A DNA stretch of 51,804 bases from an uncultured Micrococcales bacterium (GTDB taxonomy: Bacteria; Actinomycetota; Actinomycetes; Actinomycetales; Microbacteriaceae), in contig CAISOV010000066.1 of NCBI GenBank assembly GCA_903887175.1, forward strand, positions 1 to 51,804, in the 5' to 3' direction. Of the stretch, positions 45,718-51,804 are shown piece after piece; position 1 is the stretch's first letter, and the number at the start of each line of letters is the position of its first letter. Position numbers and translations under genes: made by a program. A model generated the notes under the pieces. That model did not search any database and was not told the DNA's origin. It worked only from the letters and a program-made list of their open reading frames with translations.

Positions 45718-47808
45718 CTAAGCGCGAGCCAAAGTCTTGTGCGCGGCGGCTACAACAGCTTCGGTGGTGATGCCGAACTGAGTGAATAGGGTCTTGTAGT
45801 CAGCCGATGCGCCGAAGTGCTCGATCGAAACGCTTTCGCCTAGACCGATGTACTTCGACCATCCGAGTGAAAGACCTGCCTCAACTGAAACTCGGGCTGT
45901 AACTGCCGCTGGCAAAACGCTTTCGCGATATTCTGCAGATTGTTCGTCGAACCACTCGAGACAAGGCGCTGAGACCACACGAGTTGCAATGCCGGCAGCT
46001 TCAAGCTGCTCGCGAGCGTTAACCGCTAGCTGAACCTCAGAACCGGTAGCTATCAAAATCACTTTTGGCGCGCCGTTTGCAGCGTCAACAAGTGTGTAGG
46101 CACCCTTGGCTGTGTTCTCGGCTCCAGCGAATACTGTGCCGGTGGCATCGGCTTCGCCGCGCTTAAACACCGGAATGTTTTGGCGAGTTAGCGCAATGCC
46201 GGCTGGGCCTTCGCGACGTTCCAACATGGCCTTCCATGCATAAGCAGTCTCATTGGCATCGCCGGGGCGAACAATGTCTAGACCAGGAATCGCACGCAAA
46301 GTTGCAATCTGTTCGATTGGCTGGTGAGTTGGGCCGTCTTCACCTAGAGCAACTGAGTCGTGAGTCCAGACGAAAATGGTTGGAACCTTCATAAGCGCTG
46401 CTAGACGCACCGCTGGGCGCATGTAGTCGCTGAAAATCAAGAAGGTGCCACCGAATGCGCGGGTGTTTCCGTGCAAAACGATGCCGTTCAAGATTGCACC
46501 CATTGCGTGCTCACGAATACCAAAGTGAAGCACGCGACCAAACTTGTCGCCGTTCCACTCGTGGGTTGACCATTCAGCAGGAACAAATGACTTAGCGCCA
46601 TTGATTGTGGTTAGGTTCGACTCAGCGAGGTCAGCAGAACCGCCCCAAAGCTCTGGCATCACTGCAGCAAGTGCGTTTATGACCTTGCCCGAAGCTGCAC
46701 GTGTTGAAACCTCGGTGCCGCCATCGAACACTGGCAGAGCGTCAGCAAGACCAGCCGGAGCCTGGCCACTGACAACTCGGTCAAGAAGCTTTTTGGCATC
46801 AGCGTTTTCGCTAGCCCAGGCATCAAACTGTGCCTGCCAGGTGGCGCGCACCGAGTCGGCATGCTTCTGATAGCCGCGGGTGTGAGCGATAACTGCAGGG
46901 TCAACCTCAAAAGTCTTTTCTGGGTCAAAGCCAAGAACAGTCTTGAGGCCGGCAAGTTCTTCAGCGCCTAGGGCCGAACCGTGAATCTTGCCACTGTTTT
47001 GCTTCTTAGGCGAAGGCCAGCCGATGATGGTGCGCAAAGTAATAAGTGAGGGCTTGTCGGTGACAGCTTTGGCTGCCTCGATGGCACGGTAAAGCTCGGC
47101 AACATCTTCAACGTAGTTGCCAGTTTTCTTCCAGTCGACAACCTGAGTGTGCCAACCATAAGACTGATAGCGAGCGCTAACGTCTTCGGTGAAGGCAATG
47201 TTGGTATCGTCTTCGATTGAAATCTGGTTTGAGTCATAGATCACGACAAGGTTGCCGAGTTTCTGGTGGCCGGCAAGCGAAGCAGCCTCAGCGGTTACGC
47301 CCTCTTGCATGTCGCCGTCGCCAGCAATTACATAGACAAAGTGGTCAAAAGGGCTGGTGCCCTCTGGCGCTTTCGGGTCAAACAAGCCGCGCTCAAAGCG
47401 AGCCGCATAAGCAAAGCCGGTGGCCGAAGCCAAACCCTGACCCAATGGACCAGTGGTGATTTCAACACCTTTAGTGTGACCATATTCAGGGTGACCAGGT
47501 GTTGCAGAACCCCAGGTGCGCAGCGCTTTTAGATCGTCGAGCTCGAGGCCGTATCCGTGCAAATAAAGCTGGTTATAGATTGTTAGCGAGCTGTGGCCAA
47601 CTGAAAGAATAAAGCGGTCGCGGCCAAGCCAGCGGTCATCAGAAGGGTCATGACGCATCACCTTGTTGAACAGCAAGTAAGCAACCGGTGCCAAGCTAAT
47701 CGCTGTTCCCGGGTGGCCATTGCCAACCTTTTCAACCGCGTCGGCGGCTAGCACACGAGCGGTGTCTACGGCCTTAGAGTCAAGTTCTGACCACTGGAAT
47801 TCTGACAA
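45718..47808 (-). CDS. tkt: Transketolase, TTG start
   Basis: GNGHPGTAISLAPVAYLLF, GPLGQGLASATGFAYA, VIAGDGDMQEGVTAEAASLAGH, THDSVALGEDGPTHQPIEQ; start codon reads CAA on the plus strand (TTG), preceded by AAGGAG. Confidence 0.96.
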   Translation of the reverse strand: MSEFQWSELDSKAVDTARVLAADAVEKVGNGHPGTAISLAPVAYLLFNKVMRHDPSDDRWLGRDRFILSVGHSSLTIYNQLYLHGYGLELDDLKALRTWGSATPGHPEYGHTKGVEITTGPLGQGLASATGFAYAARFERGLFDPKAPEGTSPFDHFVYVIAGDGDMQEGVTAEAASLAGHQKLGNLVVIYDSNQISIEDDTNIAFTEDVSARYQSYGWHTQVVDWKKTGNYVEDVAELYRAIEAAKAVTDKPSLITLRTIIGWPSPKKQNSGKIHGSALGAEELAGLKTVLGFDPEKTFEVDPAVIAHTRGYQKHADSVRATWQAQFDAWASENADAKKLLDRVVSGQAPAGLADALPVFDGGTEVSTRAASGKVINALAAVMPELWGGSADLAESNLTTINGAKSFVPAEWSTHEWNGDKFGRVLHFGIREHAMGAILNGIVLHGNTRAFGGTFLIFSDYMRPAVRLAALMKVPTIFVWTHDSVALGEDGPTHQPIEQIATLRAIPGLDIVRPGDANETAYAWKAMLERREGPAGIALTRQNIPVFKRGEADATGTVFAGAENTAKGAYTLVDAANGAPKVILIATGSEVQLAVNAREQLEAAGIATRVVSAPCLEWFDEQSAEYRESVLPAAVTARVSVEAGLSLGWSKYIGLGESVSIEHFGASADYKTLFTQFGITTEAVVAAAHKTLARA

Positions 47809-47981
47809 GGACGTCTCCTTATTTTTATGAAAGATACGCTCGAGAAATTTAGCGAACGCTCAAATGATTTTGGCTCCATCGCCCTGATTCTTGGTGCTTA
47901 TGTCAAAGTCAACCCTTAGGCGAACCTTTCATTCCACAACAAGTAAAAGTCTATACCTCTAGGGCATTTAGACTTGAGAAG

Positions 47982-48908
47982 ATGAGTTCTTCAAACGCCA
48001 CAAAAAGCCCCTTCACAGCAAAAGCTAAAGCTTATGTTGCTCTCACTAAACCCCGCGTGATTGAGCTTTTGCTTATCACCACTGTGCCGACGATGATTTT
48101 GGCCAACCACGGCATCGGCGAATTTGGCAAATTTTGGTGGCTGGTTTTAGGCACCCTGATTGGCGGGGCGCTAAGCGCAGGTTCAGCTAACGCATTCAAC
48201 TGTTACATCGACGCCGACATTGACAAGATTATGGGCCGAACCAAAGGCCGCCCGCTGGTCACCGGCGAGCTTTCAAAAACTGAGGCTTTGATTTTTGCTT
48301 GGGTGCTGGCATTGGTTTCGACGATTTGGCTTTGGATCGTTGGCGGGTGGCTTTCGGCTGCACTTTCGGTTGCTGCAATCGCGTTTTATGTTCTGATTTA
48401 CACAATGTTGCTCAAACGCCGCACACCGCAAAACATTGTTTGGGGTGGTGCAGCTGGTTGCATGCCTGTTCTTATCGGATGGTCGGCAGTAACCCAGACC
48501 ATAGAAATCGGCGCTTGGGTGTTGTTCCTGATTATTTTCTTGTGGACGCCCCCGCATTACTGGCCACTTGCCATGAAATATAAAAAAGATTACGCGGCAG
48601 CCAATGTGCCAATGTTGCCGGTGGTCGCGGAACCCGGCGTGGTGGGCATTCAAATCATTCTTTATAGTTGGGCGCTTTATGTCTCAACGCTGATTTTGAT
48701 TCCTGCCGCTGGCATGGGTGCCATTTATAGCGTTCTAGCTTTTGCCAGTGGTGCTTGGTTCGTTTTTGAGGCCTACGTGCTTTATCAAGATGGCAAAGTC
48801 GGCGACCCTAAGAACCCGATGCGACTATTTCACGGCTCGATTACCTATTTGACGGTGTTGTTTTTGGCGGTTGCGCTAGACCCGCTAATGCACATTGCCT
48901 TTTTCTAG
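47982..48908 (+). CDS. ctaB: Protoheme IX farnesyltransferase (heme O synthase)
   Basis: [77 protein letters not shown]. Confidence 0.96.
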   Translation: MSSSNATKSPFTAKAKAYVALTKPRVIELLLITTVPTMILANHGIGEFGKFWWLVLGTLIGGALSAGSANAFNCYIDADIDKIMGRTKGRPLVTGELSKTEALIFAWVLALVSTIWLWIVGGWLSAALSVAAIAFYVLIYTMLLKRRTPQNIVWGGAAGCMPVLIGWSAVTQTIEIGAWVLFLIIFLWTPPHYWPLAMKYKKDYAAANVPMLPVVAEPGVVGIQIILYSWALYVSTLILIPAAGMGAIYSVLAFASGAWFVFEAYVLYQDGKVGDPKNPMRLFHGSITYLTVLFLAVALDPLMHIAFF

Positions 48909-48935
48909 AGGAATTCGCCAATCTAGCGAAGCGAG

Positions 48936-50360
48936 CTATCGCAGGGCTTTGAGCTCCTCTAGGCGAACCAGCGATTCTTGACGCTCAATGCTGTGATCAA
49001 CGATTCTTTCGGCATAGCCCAGCGCATGACCATCAGCAACACTCCAGGGCTCATGAGCGCTGGCGCCTTCAAGGTGGCGCAACTCAGGCACATATTTGCG
49101 CACATAATCGCCGTTTGGGTCAAACTTTAGACCCTGCATGACCGGGTTGAAAACCCGATAATAGGGCGACGCATCAGTGCCGGTGCCAGCAGTCCACTGC
49201 CATCCGTGGGCATTCGAAGCTGGGTCAAAGTCGCTCAGGTGACGCTCAAACCAGGCCGCGCCCTGCTGCCACTCGAGGTGCAAGTCTTTAACCAAAAACG
49301 AAGCCACAATCATGCGAACCCTGTTGTGCACCCAACCGTCAGCCAACAACTGCCTCATGCCCGCGTCGACCATGGGGTAACCAGTTTTTCCGCTCTGCCA
49401 GGCCGCTAGTCGAGCCTCTGCAAGCTGGCCGGTGTCATATCGCATCTTCGAAAAGATTGGAGCGTAATAGTCGTTTAGTGAATGCGGGTTGTGCCAAAGC
49501 ACATCTGCATAAAACTCGCGCCAGGCGAGCTCTTTGCGAAAAACCTCTTCACCTTTTGAATCACCAAGTTGCGCAAGCAACGTGCGAGGGTGAACCTCAC
49601 CGTGAGCTAACGCGTGGCTGAGGTGTGAAGTGCCACTGAGGTCAGCTCGGTTGCGGTTGTCGGCATAGTCGGCGAGCGCTCGTTGCCTGAAACGTTCGAA
49701 GGTTTGCAAAGCATATTGCTCGCCAGCGATTACCCGAAACGGTGCTGCTTGGGTGCACTCTGGCAAACCTTGACTTGGCGCCAACTGGGCTACTTTCGGC
49801 GAGCGCCAGTTTTGCCCAAGCTGGGGCAGTGGCTTTGGTGCTGAGGCTGACCCAACTGGCAGGTGCTCAACCCAGGCCTTGTAAAACGGCGTGTAAACCC
49901 GATAGGGCAGCCCATCGCTGGCCTTTAGCACGCTGCCCGGCGCAACGGCATAGTTGCTGCCGGTAAGACGCAAAAAGATGCCGTCGGCTTGCAGCGCAAC
50001 ACCTACGGCGTTTTGTTCGGCTACGCCCGCTGGGTCATAAAGGCGCATCGCGTGAACCTCTTTGGCTTCAGCGGCCTGCGCTAAGCGAACGATAGCTGAA
50101 ACCAGTCCAGCTAAACCACCCGATGCCTGTTGAACGTTTAGTTCGCCACCGAGGGTCGAAACGCTATCAGCAAGTGCAGCTACCCCGGCTCGAAGTGAAT
50201 GTTGCCTGATTGCTGAAAGCGCAGCGAACTCACTCATGTTGAACACATAGAGGGCAGTGACCTCGCGATCGCCATCTTTGACGGCAGCTGCGACACACTC
50301 AGCTAGCGCCTCGTTGTCGTTTAGGCGAAGGTCTTTGCGAAACCAATGCAATCGAGCCAT
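48936..50360 (-). CDS. phr: Deoxyribodipyrimidine photolyase, class I CPD-photolyase/cryptochrome family
   Basis: LHWFRKDLRLNDNEAL, EVFRKELAWREFYADVLWHNP, TGYPMVDAGMRQLLADGWVHNRVRMIVASFLVKDLHLEW, DFDPASNAHGWQWTAGTGTDASPYYRVFNP. Confidence 0.95.
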   Translation of the reverse strand: MARLHWFRKDLRLNDNEALAECVAAAVKDGDREVTALYVFNMSEFAALSAIRQHSLRAGVAALADSVSTLGGELNVQQASGGLAGLVSAIVRLAQAAEAKEVHAMRLYDPAGVAEQNAVGVALQADGIFLRLTGSNYAVAPGSVLKASDGLPYRVYTPFYKAWVEHLPVGSASAPKPLPQLGQNWRSPKVAQLAPSQGLPECTQAAPFRVIAGEQYALQTFERFRQRALADYADNRNRADLSGTSHLSHALAHGEVHPRTLLAQLGDSKGEEVFRKELAWREFYADVLWHNPHSLNDYYAPIFSKMRYDTGQLAEARLAAWQSGKTGYPMVDAGMRQLLADGWVHNRVRMIVASFLVKDLHLEWQQGAAWFERHLSDFDPASNAHGWQWTAGTGTDASPYYRVFNPVMQGLKFDPNGDYVRKYVPELRHLEGASAHEPWSVADGHALGYAERIVDHSIERQESLVRLEELKALR

Positions 50361-50365
50361 GGCTT

Positions 50366-51346
50366 TTAGTTAGCGTTATTCTCTGGCGCTGAATCTAAAG
50401 TTTTGCCATGCACCGTCAACCAGGCAAAGGTCAAAAGCGCCACCAGCGTTGCCGCGCCAAACATATGAAAGCCAACCAATAGAGCAGGCACAGCGGGTGT
50501 CACCAGATAACTCTGAACTATACCCAACAGGGCCTGTGAGATCGTCGCCAACAGAAGGATTCCGAGCACGATAGTTGCCAGCCGATTTTCACGAGGTTGA
50601 CGACGCAGATCATGTCGCAAAAGCACTGCGAACAGAATGATTTCGAGTATCAGCAGCAAATAAGCAGGAACACTGTGCACTTTTTCAAGAATCTCAAATG
50701 AGAGCCCGTTGCGAACTGAGTTGATGTCGCCGGCGTGAGGCCCAGACCCAGTGGTTAGCACACCAATGAAGACAACTAGGCCACCCAGCCAAACTAGGGG
50801 ATTCGCTAATCTGTAAGCCAGCTGAGGCATGGTTCGGTGTTGAGGTTGATAAACCCGCCAAACCAGAATGCAAGACAACACAATCATCACGGCGCTCAAG
50901 ACAAAATGAACGCCTACCAGCCATGGAACCAATTTGATCCAAACAGTAACGCCTCCTACAACTGCCTGAACAGCTATGCCCGCAATCAACACCCAAGCCA
51001 TGCGGGTCGCAGAGCGAAGCATGGCGCCACGAACGGCCAACAGGGTGAATAGCGCAACGAAAATCAAAACTCCAGTGAGCATTCGGTTGCCGAACTCAAT
51101 AGCGCCATGGATTCCTTGGGCTGGGGTAGTAGTCAGGTGGCCGGCGGTGCACTCAGGCCAGTCAGTGCAACCTAGCCCTGACCCGGTCAAACGCACCACG
51201 CCACCGGTAACAACGATCAGAATCTCACTTGCGAGTGACACCCAAGCCCAAAAACGAGCCTGACTGGCCAGTCGCAAACCTGCCCAATCAGCGGGTTTTA
51301 ACCACAACGAAGCTAAACGATTCAAAATCAGCCCTTTCAGACCCAA
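50366..51346 (-). CDS. ctaA: Heme A synthase, COX15/CtaA family
   Basis: ILIVVTGGVVRLTGSGLGCTDWPECTAGHL, VHFVLSAVMIVLS, TTGSGPHAGD, multiple TM helices. Confidence 0.93.
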   Translation of the reverse strand: MGLKGLILNRLASLWLKPADWAGLRLASQARFWAWVSLASEILIVVTGGVVRLTGSGLGCTDWPECTAGHLTTTPAQGIHGAIEFGNRMLTGVLIFVALFTLLAVRGAMLRSATRMAWVLIAGIAVQAVVGGVTVWIKLVPWLVGVHFVLSAVMIVLSCILVWRVYQPQHRTMPQLAYRLANPLVWLGGLVVFIGVLTTGSGPHAGDINSVRNGLSFEILEKVHSVPAYLLLILEIILFAVLLRHDLRRQPRENRLATIVLGILLLATISQALLGIVQSYLVTPAVPALLVGFHMFGAATLVALLTFAWLTVHGKTLDSAPENNAN

Positions 51347-51440
51347 AACTCTAAAGTGCCTGCGTTTGGGGCTAGTGTCAAAAGCCAGTCATAGCTAAAC
51401 TTGAACTTTGAACCAGCAGGCAACGAAGCCCGATAGCAAG

Positions 51441-51504
51441 CAACTTATTCAAGTGTTGCACGAAATCGCTGGAATACTTTGAGCTCAACTTCAGGTTGTT
51501 GCAC
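51441..51504. repeat. Two imperfect direct repeats containing CAAC...GTTG dyads upstream of sufB
   Basis: CAACTTATTCAAGTGTTGCAC at 51441-51461 and CAACTTCAGGTTGTTGCAC at 51486-51504. Confidence 0.5.
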
Positions 51505-51538
51505 ATGAACGAAATAAGCGAACCACAGAAGGGTCAGC

Positions 51539-51804
51539 ATGTCTGAGAACATCATTGAACGCCCCGAACTTGACAGCCTAGGTGTCTATGAATTCGGCTG
51601 GTCAGATTCAGATAAAGCAGGCCAGGCGGCAGTTCGCGGAATCAACGAGGCTGTGGTTCGAGACATTTCGGGCAAAAAATCAGAGTCAGAATGGATGCTT
51701 GAAAATCGTCTGAAGGGTTTTGAGTATTTTCTTCGCAAACCAATGCCAAGCTGGGGTTCAGACCTTAGCGGCATCGACTTTGACAACATCAAATATTTTG
51801 TGCG
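51539..51804 (+). CDS. sufB: Fe-S cluster assembly protein SufB, 3'-truncated by the window edge (not in the ORF track)
   Basis: Manual translation MSENIIERPELDSLGVYEFGWSDSDKAGQAAVRGINEAVVRDISGKKSESEWMLENRLKGFEYFLRKPMPSWGSDLSGIDFDNIKYFV. Confidence 0.93.
   Translation, partial: MSENIIERPELDSLGVYEFGWSDSDKAGQAAVRGINEAVVRDISGKKSESEWMLENRLKGFEYFLRKPMPSWGSDLSGIDFDNIKYFV

Overview
The window is a dense, almost gap-free stretch of conserved chromosome from a moderate-GC actinobacterium. RbpA, OpcA, WhiA, TrpMP, an ANTAR-type PdtaR and actinobacterial gene order support this. I infer a small-genome Microbacteriaceae relative, possibly a freshwater Luna-type lineage, but have not verified that. Order: fmt(partial)-rsmB-rpe-hisE-hisG-hisF-hisI-trpE-TrpMP-small TM protein-trpC-trpB-trpA-lgt-gltB-gltD-pyk | tRNA-Leu(CAA) | pdtaR | thioesterase | polA-HPr-rpsA-coaE-uvrB-uvrA-uvrC-rapZ-whiA-sod-gap-pgk-tpiA-secG-rbpA | pgl-opcA-zwf-pgi-tal-tkt (minus strand) | ctaB | ctaA-phr (minus strand) | sufB(partial). 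I found no CRISPR array, transposon, prophage, toxin-antitoxin pair or defence island, and no strong case for a new multi-gene system. The best second-look items are small: a possible compact H-type pseudoknot just upstream of the pyk ribosome-binding site, inverted repeats upstream of pdtaR and gltB, repeated CAAC...GTTG dyads upstream of sufB, an uncharacterised small membrane protein abutting trpC, an HPr gene overlapping polA, rapZ abutting whiA without yvcK, and a ctaA-phr pair. All identifications come from reading the sequence and recalled family knowledge; no searches were run.
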